A program made the position numbers and the translations under genes. A DNA stretch of 64,000 nucleotides. It comes from Pseudomonas moorei. GTDB lineage: Bacteria > Pseudomonadota > Gammaproteobacteria > Pseudomonadales > Pseudomonadaceae. How positions within the stretch are numbered: position 1 is the stretch's first letter; each line of letters opens with the position of its first letter. Positions 1 through 9,453 of this stretch are shown here, in pieces. The stretch is from the NCBI RefSeq assembly GCF_008801475.1, contig NZ_VZPP01000001.1:62001-126000 (forward strand), read 5' to 3'. A model generated the notes under the pieces. That model ran no database searches. It saw only the letters and a program-made list of their open reading frames with translations, and was not told where the DNA came from.

Positions 1-10
1 GGCTGACCCC

Positions 11-124
11 TGTAGGAGCGAGCTTGCTCGCGAGGGTCGTCAACGATAACGCGGGGTGCCTGATACCCTGCGGCGGCCTCGGTTTTTTCGCGAGCAATCG
101 AGCGTCGACCGGCTGCTCCTGCAG
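11..124. repeat. REPIN-like inverted pair of REP elements
   Basis: The left arm carries GGAGCGAGCTTGCTCGCGAG, and a degenerate inverted copy (TCGCGAGCAATCGAGCG, then CTGCTCCTGCAG) closes the element just before the lexA promoter. The same motif recurs at least six more times in the window. These are non-coding, probably RAYT-mobilised palindromes of Pseudomonas. The right arm is eroded compared with the others. Confidence 0.75.
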
Positions 125-151
125 AAATCCTTGTAAGAAAAAACCGAAAAG

Positions 152-165
152 AGTACAAATGTACT
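152..165 (+). promoter_or_regulatory. LexA (LexA2-type) SOS box upstream of lexA
   Basis: AGTACAAATGTACT is a perfect 14-bp palindrome ending two bases before the lexA start codon. It fits the AGTAC-N4-GTNCT motif known for LexA2-type repressors of Pseudomonas and Xanthomonas and differs from the CTG-N10-CAG box of E. coli. Its position over the translation start implies that LexA2 represses its own operon, including the mutagenesis genes behind it. Confidence 0.8.
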
Positions 166-167
166 CC

Positions 168-776
168 ATGACGACTTTAACTCCCCGCCGTACCGCCATC
201 CTGACCTTTATCCGCGAGCGCATCGCCGAACACGGTCAGTCCCCGAGCCTCGCCGAGATCAGCGAGGCATTCGGTTTCGCCTCCCGCAGCGTGGCGCGCA
301 AGCATGTGCTGGCGCTCACCGAAGCCGGGTTTATCGAGGTCAATCCGCATCAGGCCCGGGGCATTCGCCTGCTCGGGCAACCGCCGCGCCCCGAGTTGCT
401 GGACATCCCGGTGCTCGGTCGGGTGGCGGCCGGTGCGCCCATTGGCGCTGATGCCGAAATCCATAGCCGCCTGCTGCTTGACCCGTCGATCTTCTCCCGG
501 GTGCCGGACTACATGCTGCGGGTGCGCGGCGACTCGATGATCGAAGACGGCATTCTCGACGGCGATCTGGTGGGCGTGCACCGCAACCCCGAGGCGCTCA
601 ACGGCCAGATCGTCGTGGCGCGCCTGGACGGCGAGGTCACCATCAAGCGCTTCGAACGGGTCGGCGACCGGGTTCGCCTGTTGCCGCGCAATCCGGCCTA
701 CCAGCCGATCATCGTCGAAGCCGACCGGGACCTGGCCATCGAAGGGGTGTTCTGCGGTCTGGTGAGGCAAGGCTGA
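168..776 (+). CDS. lexA: LexA2 repressor, S24 autoprotease
   Basis: This 202-aa SOS repressor has an N-terminal winged helix-turn-helix (about residues 1-70) and a C-terminal S24 peptidase domain. The self-cleavage site is Ala88-Gly89 in VAAGAP, and the catalytic dyad is Ser123 (GDSM) and Lys160 (TIKRF). I chose ATG 168 because an upstream in-frame extension (from 24) would run through the REP element and the LexA box. The stop overlaps the imuA start by one base (TGATG), so translation is probably coupled. The gene heads an autoregulated operon with imuA, imuB and dnaE2. It is probably a second LexA, with the housekeeping copy elsewhere; that is inferred from the cassette type. Confidence 0.93.
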   Translation: MTTLTPRRTAILTFIRERIAEHGQSPSLAEISEAFGFASRSVARKHVLALTEAGFIEVNPHQARGIRLLGQPPRPELLDIPVLGRVAAGAPIGADAEIHSRLLLDPSIFSRVPDYMLRVRGDSMIEDGILDGDLVGVHRNPEALNGQIVVARLDGEVTIKRFERVGDRVRLLPRNPAYQPIIVEADRDLAIEGVFCGLVRQG

Positions 777-1393
777 TGGGGGCCGTCGTTGCGCTGGATA
801 CGCTGTTCAATGGCGGCCAGGTCTGGAAGGGCCGGCCTGCGCCGCCTGCCGTCAGCCCGCAACCCACCGGGCATGCCGCGCTGGATGCGGCGTTGCCCAC
901 GGGCGGCTGGCCGGAAGCGGCGCTGACCGAAATCCTTCTGGCCGGGCAGGGCGTCGGCGAGTTGCAACTGGTATGGCCGGCACTGGCGCGGCTGTCGGCG
1001 GCGGGCGAGCGCATTGTGCTGGTGGCGCCGCCCCACGTGCCGTATCCCCAGGCCTGGCAGAGCGCCGGGGTCGATCTGCGCCAGTTGTCGATCATCCAGG
1101 CCAGTGAGCGCGATGCGCTGTGGGCGGCCGAGCAATGCCTGCGTTCGGGCAGTTGCGGCGCGGTGCTGTGCTGGCCGCACAAGGCCGATGACCGCGCCCT
1201 GCGTCGCTTGCAGGTGGCGGCGGAAACCGGCTCGACCCTGGCGTTCGCCTATCGCTCGATCAGTGAAGCGATCAACCCGTCGCCAGCGGCCCTGCGCATC
1301 GCCATCGATGCCAAGCCTGCGCAATTGCGGGTGCTCAAGTGCCGGGGCGGCCTGGCCCGTTCGGCGCCGATTGCCTTTGCCGTGGGGCATTGA
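776..1393 (+). CDS. imuA: ImuA, RecA/SulA-like accessory factor of the ImuABC mutasome
   Basis: This 205-aa protein lies between lexA and imuB, the standard position of ImuA (also called SulA2 or ImuA1). It has a degenerate RecA-like fold: the region around residues 35-60 (GLPEAALTEILLAGQGVGE-like stretch) corresponds to the RecA core, but there is no convincing Walker A motif. In known systems ImuA interacts with RecA and ImuB and supports DNA-damage-induced mutagenesis. The start overlaps the lexA stop, and seven bases separate its stop from imuB. Assignment rests on operon context and overall similarity to the family. Confidence 0.85.
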   Translation: MGAVVALDTLFNGGQVWKGRPAPPAVSPQPTGHAALDAALPTGGWPEAALTEILLAGQGVGELQLVWPALARLSAAGERIVLVAPPHVPYPQAWQSAGVDLRQLSIIQASERDALWAAEQCLRSGSCGAVLCWPHKADDRALRRLQVAAETGSTLAFAYRSISEAINPSPAALRIAIDAKPAQLRVLKCRGGLARSAPIAFAVGH

Positions 1394-1400
1394 GGTTGCC

Positions 1401-2816
1401 ATGCGCTGGGTCTGCATTCTTTTCCCGCAATTGGCGCTGGACGCGGTACTGCGTCAGCGCGCCGACCCCGAAGCGCCGCTGGCGTTGCTGACCGGCCCGG
1501 CCCAGCGCCGGGTGTTGCAGGCGGTCAACGGCCCGGCGCGGGCGCTGGGCTTGCGTCCCGGCCAGTCCATGAGCGCCGCCCAGGCCTTGAGCAAGGGCTT
1601 TGCCACGGCCGAATACGACACGGCTGAAATCGAACACTGGCAGCAGTTCCTGGCCGCCTGGGCGTATCGCTTCAGTTCCCAGGTCAGCGTGCATTACCCG
1701 CGCGCGCTGGTGTTTGAAATCGAGTCCAGCCTGGGGCTGTTCGGTGGCTGGCCGCCATTCGAGGCGCGTTTGCGCAGCGAACTCGGCGAGTTGGGTTTCC
1801 GTCACCGCATCGTCGCCGCGCCCAACCCGGCGGCGGCGCGGATGCTGGCCAACGCCCATGACGGCCTGGTGGTGCCCGACGATCAAGCCTTGCAGTATCA
1901 CCTCGGACAATTGCCCGTCGACCGCATCGGACTGGAGGCCAACGTCGCCACCGCGTTGTCGCGCATGGGCCTGCGCACCTTGAGCCAGGTGCAGGCGTTG
2001 CCTCGGCACAGCCTGGCGCGACGCTTCGAGGCTCCGGTGCTCAAGCACCTGGACACCTTGCTCGGCTTGCGGCGCCTGGCGCTGGCGTTCTATCTGCCGC
2101 CGGACCGCTTCGATGTGCGTATCGAGCTCAACTTCGATGTGCAATCCCATCAGGCCTTGCTGTTTCCGCTGCGTCGATTGACCGGCGACCTGTCGGCGTT
2201 TCTCTGCGGGCGCGACAGCGGCGTGCAACGCTTCGACCTGCATCTGGAACACGCCGGCTTGCCGGACACGTTGATCAAGGTGGGGCTGCTCAGCGCCGAA
2301 CGCGATCCGGCGATGCTCTTCGAACTGGCGCGGGGGCGGCTGGAGCAAGTGCAGGTCGAGGCGCCGGTGCGTGGTTTTCGTCTGCGCGCCGAAGACTTGC
2401 CGAGCTTCGTTCCGCAGTTTCAGGAGCTGTTCGACGATCGCCCACAGCAAACCTTGCCCTGGGAGCAACTGCGCGAACGCTTGCGCGCACGGCTGGGGGA
2501 CGACGCGGTGCACGGCTTGCGCTTTCAGGCCGATCACCGTCCGGAGTGTGCGTGGCAGGCCAGTGCCGACCACCAGCCCTGCGCCGGATTCCCGAGCGTG
2601 CAACGGCCAGGCTGGCTGCTGGCCGAACCGCTGGCGGTACACGAAGGCTCGACGCGCATCCTCATGGGGCCGGAACGCATCGAGTCCGGCTGGTGGGATG
2701 GCGACGACGTACGCCGTGACTACTACCTGATCGAAACCCGTAGCGGCCAGCAGGGCTGGGCTTATCGTGCGGTCGGCGAGGATGGTCCGTTGTGGCTGCA
2801 GGGCTGGTTCGCATGA
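1401..2816 (+). CDS. imuB: ImuB, catalytically degenerate Y-family polymerase homologue
   Basis: This 471-aa protein starts [16 protein letters not shown], the typical ImuB N-terminus. It keeps the Y-family scaffold (palm/fingers about 1-240, little finger about 240-350), but the acidic catalytic residues of active polymerases are not visible: the first motif reads LFPQLALD and the SIDE-like motif reads [10 protein letters not shown]. In known systems ImuB is a non-catalytic hub that binds the beta clamp, ImuA and DnaE2. The ATG at 1401 follows the imuA stop by seven bases, and the 3' end overlaps dnaE2 by four bases (ATGA). Confidence 0.92.
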   Translation: MRWVCILFPQLALDAVLRQRADPEAPLALLTGPAQRRVLQAVNGPARALGLRPGQSMSAAQALSKGFATAEYDTAEIEHWQQFLAAWAYRFSSQVSVHYPRALVFEIESSLGLFGGWPPFEARLRSELGELGFRHRIVAAPNPAAARMLANAHDGLVVPDDQALQYHLGQLPVDRIGLEANVATALSRMGLRTLSQVQALPRHSLARRFEAPVLKHLDTLLGLRRLALAFYLPPDRFDVRIELNFDVQSHQALLFPLRRLTGDLSAFLCGRDSGVQRFDLHLEHAGLPDTLIKVGLLSAERDPAMLFELARGRLEQVQVEAPVRGFRLRAEDLPSFVPQFQELFDDRPQQTLPWEQLRERLRARLGDDAVHGLRFQADHRPECAWQASADHQPCAGFPSVQRPGWLLAEPLAVHEGSTRILMGPERIESGWWDGDDVRRDYYLIETRSGQQGWAYRAVGEDGPLWLQGWFA

Positions 2817-5800
2817 GCGCCGGGTATGCCGAACTGCACTGCCTGTCGAACTTCAGTTTCCAGCGCGGTGCCTCCAGTGCCCTTGAGCTGTTTCAGCGGG
2901 CGAAAAAGCAGGGCTATCAGGCCCTGGCGATCACCGATGAATGCACCCTGGCCGGCATCGTCCGTGCCTGGCAAGCGGCGAAGTCCGTGGAGCTGCCCCT
3001 GATCATCGGCAGTGAAGTGCGCATCGAGAACGGCCCGAAACTGGTGCTGCTGGTGGAGAGCCTCGAGGGTTACCAGGCGCTATGCCGACTGATTACCCGA
3101 GCCCGCCGCCGTACGCAAAAAGGCCAGTATCAGGTGTTGCGCGAGGACTTCAGCGAGCCGTTGCCGGGGCTGCTGGCGCTGTGGGTGCCGGACGCGGTCG
3201 ATGACTTCGCACAGGGTGACTGGCTGAAACAGGTGTTCGCTGAACGGCTGTGGCTGGCGGTGCAGTTGCACCGTGGTCAGGACGATGTCCGGCGCCTCGA
3301 TGCGCTGCTGACGCTGGCCAGGGAACTGCGGATTCCTGCGGTGGCCAGCGGCGATGTGCACATGCACGCTCGCGGGCGGCGCGCCTTGCAGGACACCATG
3401 ACCGCGATCCGCTATCACCTGTCGGTGGCCGATGCCGGGTTGCGCCTGCACCCCAACGGTGAACGGCACCTGCGCAGTCTCGACGTCTTGCGCGATCTCT
3501 ATCCAGCGGCCTTGCTCGACGAAACCCTGACCATCGCCCGGCGCTGCACGTTCGACCTCGGTCAGCTGCGTTATCAATATCCGCGAGAGCTGGTGCCGCA
3601 AGGGCACAGCGCAGCGTCCTGGCTGCGCGAGTTGACCGAGCGCGGCATGCGCGAGCGCTGGCCCGGCGGGGCGAGCGAGAAGGTACGCGGCCTGATCGAC
3701 AAGGAACTGGGGCTGATCGCCGAGCTGGGTTATGAAAGCTATTTCCTGACCGTGCAGGACATCGTCGCCTTCGCCCGGCGCGAGAAGATTCTGTGTCAGG
3801 GCCGGGGCTCGGCGGCCAACTCGGCGGTGTGTTTCGCCTTGGGCATCACCGAGATCGACCCTGATCGCATGAACATGCTGTTCGAGCGCTTTCTCTCCAA
3901 GGAGCGCAATGAACCGCCGGACATCGACGTCGATTTCGAGCACGAACGCCGCGAAGAAGTCTTGCAGTATGTGTTCCAGCGTTATGGCCGGGGGCGTGCC
4001 GCGCTGACCGCCGTGGTCAGCAGTTACCACGGTGCCGGCGCGGTGCGCGATGTGGCCAAGGCGCTGGGGTTGCCGCCGGATCAGGTCAACGCCCTGGCCG
4101 ACTGCTGTGGCCACTGGAGCGATCAGGCTCCCCCCGTGGAGCGCCTGCGTGAAGGCGGATTCGACCCCGACAGTCCGGTGTTGCGCAGGGTCCTCAGCCT
4201 GACCCGGCAACTGATCGGGTTTCCCCGGCACCTGTCCCAGCACCCCGGCGGCTTCGTGATTTCCGAGCAGCCGCTGGACCATCTGGTGCCGGTGGAGAAC
4301 GCCGCGATGGCCGAGCGCACCATCATTCAGTGGGACAAGGACGATCTCGATGCGGTCGGGTTGCTCAAGGTGGATATCCTGGCCTTGGGCATGCTCAGCG
4401 CGATTCGTCGCTGTTTCGATTTGCTGCGCCGTCATCGCAACCTGGACCTGAGCCTGGCGTCGATCCCCTCCGAAGACGCGCCAACCTACGACATGATCGG
4501 CCGCGCCGACACCATCGGCGTGTTCCAGATCGAATCCCGGGCACAGATGTCGATGCTGCCCAGGCTCAAGCCACGCAAGTTCTATGACCTGGTGATCGAG
4601 GTGGCCATCGTTCGTCCCGGACCGATCCAGGGCGGCATGGTGCACCCGTACCTGCGTCGCCGAAACAAGGAAGAACTCGAAAGCTATCCCTCGGAAGAGT
4701 TGCGGGAGGTATTGAAGCGCACCCTGGGCGTTCCACTGTTTCAGGAACAAGTGATGCAGATCGCCATTGTCGCCGCCGACTACAGCCCCGGCGAGGCCGA
4801 CCAGCTACGTCGTTCCATGGCGGCCTGGAAACGTCATGGCGGGCTGGAGCCGCACAAGGATCGACTGGCCGCCGGCATGAAGAAAAAAGGCTACACGGCT
4901 GAATTCGCCGCGCAGATTTTCGAGCAGATCAAGGGCTTTGGCAGTTACGGTTTTCCCGAATCCCACGCCGCCAGTTTTGCCCTGCTGACCTACGCCAGTT
5001 GCTGGTTGAAATGCCACGAGCCGGCAGCCTTCGCCTGTGCGCTGATCAACAGTTGGCCCATGGGTTTCTACAGCCCGGACCAGATTCTGCAGGACGCGCG
5101 TCGCCACCATCTGCAGATTCGCCCGGTGGACGTGCGGGCCAGCGACTGGGATTGCAGCCTGGAACCGCTCAGCGGTGCGCAACCGGCGATTCGTCTCGGC
5201 TTGCGCATGATCAAGGGCTTTCGCGAGGACGATGCCCGACGTATCGAGGCGGCGCGCTCGAACGGTGCGTTTGCCGACGTCGCCGACCTTGGCGAACGGG
5301 CGCGACTCGATGCCCGCGCCCAGGAGCTACTGGCCGATGCCGGTGCGCTGCGAGGGTTGGCCGGTGATCGGCATCGGGCGCGCTGGGACGTGGCGGGGGT
5401 GCAAAAGCAGCTTGGCCTGTTTGCCGGCCTGCCCAGTCAGGAAGAGAGCGCGGTGTCGCTGCCCAAACCCACGGTGGGCGAGGACCTGCTGGCCGATTAC
5501 AACAGTCTCGGCACCACCCTCGGGCCCCATCCGCTGGCGTTGTTGCGAGACGAGTTGAAGGCCCGGCGCTGCCGCAGTTCCAAGGAATTGCTGGCGGTCG
5601 AGCACGGGCGGCCGGTCAGCATCGCCGGGCTGGTGACCGGTCGGCAGCGACCAGGCACTGCCAGCGGTGTGACCTTCGTCACCCTGGAAGACGAGTTCGG
5701 CAACGTCAACGTGGTGGTCTGGCGTGACCTGGCCGAGCGGCAACGCAAGGTGCTGGTCGGCTCACAATTGCTCAAGGTCGATGGACGCTGGGAAAAAGAG

Positions 5801-5890
5801 GGCGAAGTGCGCCACCTGATTGCCGGGCGTCTGAGTGACCTGAGCCCCCTGTTGGATGGCATCAGCGTGCGTAGCCGGGATTTTCGCTAA
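2813..5890 (+). CDS. dnaE2: Error-prone DNA polymerase III alpha subunit DnaE2 (ImuC)
   Basis: This 1025-aa C-family polymerase begins [12 protein letters not shown], the PHP-domain start of DnaE2 proteins. The palm contains the catalytic acidic motif [10 protein letters not shown] near residue 370. A helix-hairpin-helix region follows around 800-870. An OB domain ([17 protein letters not shown]) lies near residue 935. It does translesion synthesis in the ImuABC mutasome and is SOS-induced through the LexA box at 152. I chose ATG 2813, seven codons inside the longest frame, because it forms the ATGA overlap with imuB. A REPIN follows the stop. Confidence 0.95.
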   Translation: MSAGYAELHCLSNFSFQRGASSALELFQRAKKQGYQALAITDECTLAGIVRAWQAAKSVELPLIIGSEVRIENGPKLVLLVESLEGYQALCRLITRARRRTQKGQYQVLREDFSEPLPGLLALWVPDAVDDFAQGDWLKQVFAERLWLAVQLHRGQDDVRRLDALLTLARELRIPAVASGDVHMHARGRRALQDTMTAIRYHLSVADAGLRLHPNGERHLRSLDVLRDLYPAALLDETLTIARRCTFDLGQLRYQYPRELVPQGHSAASWLRELTERGMRERWPGGASEKVRGLIDKELGLIAELGYESYFLTVQDIVAFARREKILCQGRGSAANSAVCFALGITEIDPDRMNMLFERFLSKERNEPPDIDVDFEHERREEVLQYVFQRYGRGRAALTAVVSSYHGAGAVRDVAKALGLPPDQVNALADCCGHWSDQAPPVERLREGGFDPDSPVLRRVLSLTRQLIGFPRHLSQHPGGFVISEQPLDHLVPVENAAMAERTIIQWDKDDLDAVGLLKVDILALGMLSAIRRCFDLLRRHRNLDLSLASIPSEDAPTYDMIGRADTIGVFQIESRAQMSMLPRLKPRKFYDLVIEVAIVRPGPIQGGMVHPYLRRRNKEELESYPSEELREVLKRTLGVPLFQEQVMQIAIVAADYSPGEADQLRRSMAAWKRHGGLEPHKDRLAAGMKKKGYTAEFAAQIFEQIKGFGSYGFPESHAASFALLTYASCWLKCHEPAAFACALINSWPMGFYSPDQILQDARRHHLQIRPVDVRASDWDCSLEPLSGAQPAIRLGLRMIKGFREDDARRIEAARSNGAFADVADLGERARLDARAQELLADAGALRGLAGDRHRARWDVAGVQKQLGLFAGLPSQEESAVSLPKPTVGEDLLADYNSLGTTLGPHPLALLRDELKARRCRSSKELLAVEHGRPVSIAGLVTGRQRPGTASGVTFVTLEDEFGNVNVVVWRDLAERQRKVLVGSQLLKVDGRWEKEGEVRHLIAGRLSDLSPLLDGISVRSRDFR

Positions 5891-5903
5891 CGACGCATCC
5901 CCC

Positions 5904-6005
5904 TGTAGGAGCGAGCTTGCTCGCGATGGGCGCAAGAACACCGCAGTTCATCAGGCACCCCGCATTAGCGTTGACGTTTTTCGCGAGCAAGCTCGCTCCT
6001 GCAGG
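5904..6005. repeat. REPIN between convergent genes
   Basis: The left arm is TGTAGGAGCGAGCTTGCTCG, and the right arm is its near-perfect inverse (TCGCGAGCAAGCTCGCTCCT), separated by about 55 bp. It fills the space between the 3' ends of dnaE2 and the flavin reductase gene and could also act as a bidirectional transcript end. Confidence 0.85.
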
Positions 6006-6021
6006 AGATATGCGCTGCGTA

Positions 6022-6684
6022 CTACTTGGCTAGTGGCCAAAACCGCTCCCCACCCCCCGGCGCTTCCGTCCAGGCCTGCAACGAGCGTGTCGGCAGATCG
6101 AAGTAATCCCGCGTGCGCGCATAGCCATGCCCGCCCATCCGCCCGATCGCGTCCAGCCCCAGTTGATCGATGTACAGGGTTTTCGGGTCGATCAGTTCGT
6201 CGCGTACATGGGCCATCAGCACTTCGCCGAAGATGATTTCCCGCGACTGGCCGATGGACAGCGCCATCATCCGGCGACATTCCAGCGCGACCGGCGCTTC
6301 GCCGATCCGCGGGCATTTGACCGTGGTGCCGGGAATGGCGGTGAGGCCGGCGGCGGTGAGTTCGTCGAAGCCGGGGGCGAAGGGCACGGCGCAGACGTTC
6401 ATGGCTTCCACCAGTGCATCACTGACGATGTTGACGGTGAATTCCTGGTTGAGCTGGATGTTGCGCGTGGTGTCCTTGGGGCTCTGGTCGCCGTAGTTTT
6501 CAACGCCCAGGGCGAGGATCGGCGGATCGGCCGAGAGTGCATTGAAAAAGCTGAACGGGGCGGCGTTGATCCGGCCTTCACCGTCGACAGTGGTGACCAA
6601 GGCAATCGGCCGTGGCACCACGCTGCCGATCAGAATCTTGTATTTGTCTCGCGCACTCAGCGTGCTGAAGTCGAAGCTTTGCAT
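6022..6684 (-). CDS. Flavin reductase-like, FMN-binding split-barrel protein
   Basis: This 220-aa protein is of the flavin reductase-like (DIM6/NTAB) family. The N-terminal part carries the family signature SVVPRPIALVTTVDGEGR followed by NAAPFSFFNALS, which forms the FMN pocket. Members bind FMN and either supply reduced flavin to a monooxygenase or act on their own. It is the last gene of the minus-strand unit running from the ABC transporter genes, 12 bases after the stop of the upstream amidohydrolase. No flavin-dependent monooxygenase is encoded nearby, so its partner is either elsewhere or not needed. The substrate is unknown. Confidence 0.85.
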   Translation of the reverse strand: MQSFDFSTLSARDKYKILIGSVVPRPIALVTTVDGEGRINAAPFSFFNALSADPPILALGVENYGDQSPKDTTRNIQLNQEFTVNIVSDALVEAMNVCAVPFAPGFDELTAAGLTAIPGTTVKCPRIGEAPVALECRRMMALSIGQSREIIFGEVLMAHVRDELIDPKTLYIDQLGLDAIGRMGGHGYARTRDYFDLPTRSLQAWTEAPGGGERFWPLAK

Positions 6685-6696
6685 GGGCAGGATTCT

Positions 6697-8184
6697 CTAA
6701 AGAAGTGGATCGATGGCGCTCAATGGCGCCTGCGCGCTGTAGTCGTCGGCGAACGGAATGGCCGGTTGGAACAAGGTCTTCCAGTCCGGTTGGCCAAAGG
6801 CCCGGTCGCTGTGGCTGCGCATGAGTTTTTCAAATTGTCGTTGGGCCTGGCGTTGCAAGGCGGGGTAGTCGACACCCTGGACCTGGCCGTCCTGCATCAC
6901 GCAGCGGCCATCGATGTAACTGGCAATGCAGTCGTCGCCGCGTCCGGCCAGCACCAGGTTCTTCAATGGGTCGAACAGCGGCCCCAGGTGCAGACCGCGC
7001 AGGCTGAACACGGTGATGTCAGCCTTGGCCCCCGGCGCCAGACGACCGATATCGTCACGGCCCAGTGCCTTGGCGCCGCCGAGGGTGGCGGCGTTGTACA
7101 TGTCCAGTGTGCTGGTCAGCGCGTTGCCGCCTTCCATCAGTCGCGCGATGTTCAGGCCCTGGCGCATGTTGTCGAGCAAATCCGCCGGCCAGGTGTCGGT
7201 GCCCAGGGCGACGTTGATGCCCTTGGCCCGATAGCGGCCGAAGGAGTTGAGCGCCTCGCCATCCCGGGCGAAAACCACCGGGCAGTGCACCAGGCTCGCG
7301 CCGCCATCCACCAGCCGCTGCAGGTCGTCATCGCCCTGGGTGTAGATGCCGTGGGGCAGCAGGCTGCGCGGATTCAAAAGCCCAAGCTGCTGCAACCAGC
7401 CCAGCGGTGAGGCGCCACGCAGTTGCTCGACCATCGCCACTTCGCCGAGCCCCTGGCAACAATGCAAACGCATCGGTGCGTTCAGCTCGTGGCTCAGCGC
7501 AGCGGTGCGTTGCAGCAGTGCCGGCGTACAGGTCTGGATGCGGTCCGGCAACAGCGCCCCACGAATCAGGCCGCCGTTGGCGCCGTCGAAATCACGGAAA
7601 AACCGTTCGGCCGCCTCAAGTCCGGCCAGGCCTCGGGCTTCATCCCAGTGATGCGCCAACGTACCGTCGGCCTGCCAGTAACTCATGCCGCTCATGTAAC
7701 AAGGACCGAGGTAGGTGCGCAGCCCCAATTCGCTTGCCACACCGGCCACCGCCGCAAATTCGTCGTAGGTTTCCGCCCATTGGCGGTAATACATCGAGGT
7801 GATCGGCATGGCGGTGGTGATGCCGTTGCGGATCAGTTGGGTGAAGGCATAGCGATACTTGAAGACTTCCTCTTCAGGGCTGTAGCTCTCCCGTGATCCG
7901 CGCGCCAGATAGTCCGCCGACCACATCCGGCCCATGTCGCGCTCGTCGCCGTTGTCCAGGGTCAGGACCGTGGAGTCAAGATCACCCAAGGCATCCAGAT
8001 CAATGAAGCCGGGGCCGATCAGCGCATTGCCGTAGTCGATCCATTGACTCACCGGCCCCGGATAACCGCGCCCTACAAACACAATGCGCGAGCCCTCGAA
8101 CACTACCTCGCCATTGCGCCACAGCACGTGTTGCGTGCCGTCGAAGCCGACCACACAACTGGCTCGAAGCCCGATGCGATTCAC
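6697..8184 (-). CDS. Amidohydrolase-superfamily protein with altered HxH metal motif
   Basis: This 495-aa chlorohydrolase/deaminase-like protein starts with GTG at 8184, giving a four-base GTGA overlap with the upstream deaminase gene. After strand 1, where most relatives read GFIDxHxH, it reads GFIDLDALGD, so both histidines are replaced (by Asp and Leu). Later elements remain: RLHCCQG (strand 5 His), LLPHGIYTQ (strand 6 His) and ALGTDTWP (strand 8 Asp). This suggests a one-metal enzyme or a divergent subfamily rather than a standard two-histidine site. Its place beside a cytosine-deaminase-like gene and an importer suggests a role in breaking down a nitrogen compound. The substrate cannot be told. 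Confidence 0.8.
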   Translation of the reverse strand: MNRIGLRASCVVGFDGTQHVLWRNGEVVFEGSRIVFVGRGYPGPVSQWIDYGNALIGPGFIDLDALGDLDSTVLTLDNGDERDMGRMWSADYLARGSRESYSPEEEVFKYRYAFTQLIRNGITTAMPITSMYYRQWAETYDEFAAVAGVASELGLRTYLGPCYMSGMSYWQADGTLAHHWDEARGLAGLEAAERFFRDFDGANGGLIRGALLPDRIQTCTPALLQRTAALSHELNAPMRLHCCQGLGEVAMVEQLRGASPLGWLQQLGLLNPRSLLPHGIYTQGDDDLQRLVDGGASLVHCPVVFARDGEALNSFGRYRAKGINVALGTDTWPADLLDNMRQGLNIARLMEGGNALTSTLDMYNAATLGGAKALGRDDIGRLAPGAKADITVFSLRGLHLGPLFDPLKNLVLAGRGDDCIASYIDGRCVMQDGQVQGVDYPALQRQAQRQFEKLMRSHSDRAFGQPDWKTLFQPAIPFADDYSAQAPLSAIDPLL

Positions 8185-9377
8185 AAACGACTGTCCAGCA
8201 AGCGACCGCCCGAAGCGATCAACCGTCCGCCGCGATACACCTGGCGAACCGGCCGCGAAACCACGGCTTCACCCAGGGTCTGCACCGGCATCAACAGAAA
8301 GTCCGCCGGCCCGCCCAGCGCCAGCCCATAGTCCGAAGCGCCCAGCGCCCGGGCGCCATTCACCGTCGCTGCGTCGAACGCCGCCGCCAGTTCATCGTCC
8401 TTGTTCAGGTCGAAACGAAATGCCAGCAACATTGCTCGCTCCAGCATGTCGCCGTTGCCCATGGGCGACCAGGCGTCGCGAATGCCGTCGGAACCGAGGC
8501 AGACATTCACCCCGGCTTCGCGCAGGGCCAGGAACGGCGGCACCGCGCAGTCGGCCGGTGCCGAGCTCATCAACGAAATACCCAGCGCCGCCAGGCGTTC
8601 GGCCACGGGTTTGACCTGGCTCCACGGCAGCATGCCGAGGCAGTAGGCATGACTGATCATGACCCGGCCCTGACGCCCGAAGCGTTCGGTGTAATCGGCG
8701 ATCAGCGCGATTTGCCACAGGCCCAGCTCGCCCTTGTCGTGCAGGTGAATGTCCACCCCACGGTCGAACTCGCTGGCCAGTTTGAACACGAAGTCCAGTT
8801 GGGCGATGGGGTCGTTGTCGATGCCGCACGGGTCGAGGCCGCCGACGTTCTCCACGCCTAGGGCCATGGCTTCGCGCATCAGTTCGGCGGTGCCGGGACG
8901 GCTGATCAGGCCGGTTTGCGGGAACACCACCAGTTGCAGGTCGATGAGGTCGCGGTACTGCTCCCGCAGCTGCTGCATGGCTTCGACGTGGCGCAGGCCG
9001 AACTCCGGGTCGATGTCGACATGGCAGCGCATGGTCAGCGAGCCACGGGCGATGCAGTTTTCCAGCAGGGCCCCGGCCCGTTGCGCGATCGGGGTTTGGA
9101 CTTCACGCAGGATCCGCCGTTCGTTGGCGATGTAGTCCTTGAGGGTCGGGCCGGCGCTGTTGGGGCGCCACGGCTGGCCCCAGAGGGTTTTGTCCAGGTG
9201 CACGTGGCTTTCCACGAGGGCCGGGGTCAGCAGTTGGTTCTGGCCATCGAGGTCGGTGGCGAGTAATTCAGTGGTTGAGGCCGGACGACGTTGGGTGAAC
9301 CGGCCGTTTTCGATGAGCAGGTCTTCGGCGGTTGAACCGTAGGGGCGTACATTGCGTAGCCAGCGGGGTTGGATCAT
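8181..9377 (-). CDS. Cytosine deaminase-like amidohydrolase
   Basis: This 398-aa metal-dependent deaminase of the cytosine deaminase group has all the usual ligands: VESHVHLDK (HxH, strand 1), DIHLHDKG (strand 5), ISHAYCLG (strand 6) and CLGSDGIRD (strand 8 Asp). RCHVDID near residue 120 is also typical of the group. The N-terminal and C-terminal parts form the small beta domain (LIENGRF, QVYRGGRLIAS). It overlaps the next gene by four bases. Relatives deaminate cytosine, isocytosine or other N-heterocycles; which one is acted on here cannot be read from the sequence. It is probably cytoplasmic, acting on a substrate brought in by the adjacent ABC transporter. Confidence 0.85.
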   Translation of the reverse strand: MIQPRWLRNVRPYGSTAEDLLIENGRFTQRRPASTTELLATDLDGQNQLLTPALVESHVHLDKTLWGQPWRPNSAGPTLKDYIANERRILREVQTPIAQRAGALLENCIARGSLTMRCHVDIDPEFGLRHVEAMQQLREQYRDLIDLQLVVFPQTGLISRPGTAELMREAMALGVENVGGLDPCGIDNDPIAQLDFVFKLASEFDRGVDIHLHDKGELGLWQIALIADYTERFGRQGRVMISHAYCLGMLPWSQVKPVAERLAALGISLMSSAPADCAVPPFLALREAGVNVCLGSDGIRDAWSPMGNGDMLERAMLLAFRFDLNKDDELAAAFDAATVNGARALGASDYGLALGGPADFLLMPVQTLGEAVVSRPVRQVYRGGRLIASGGRLLDSRL

Positions 9378-9412
9378 TTAAACCTCGAATTCTGTGGTGT
9401 TTGGGAGGGCCT

Positions 9413-9434
9413 CATCGCTGGCTTGCCAGCGATG
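9413..9434 (-). promoter_or_regulatory. Intercistronic hairpin downstream of the binding-protein gene
   Basis: CATCGCTGGC and GCCAGCGATG form a perfect 10-bp stem with a 2-base loop. It lies between the stop of the substrate-binding protein gene (9454) and the start of the deaminase gene (9377), with no T-run. Such hairpins commonly protect the upstream message, so binding-protein mRNA may outlast the rest. The motif is also a common small Pseudomonas palindrome. Confidence 0.55.
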
Positions 9435-9453
9435 GCCGCGTCAGGGTTTCAAG

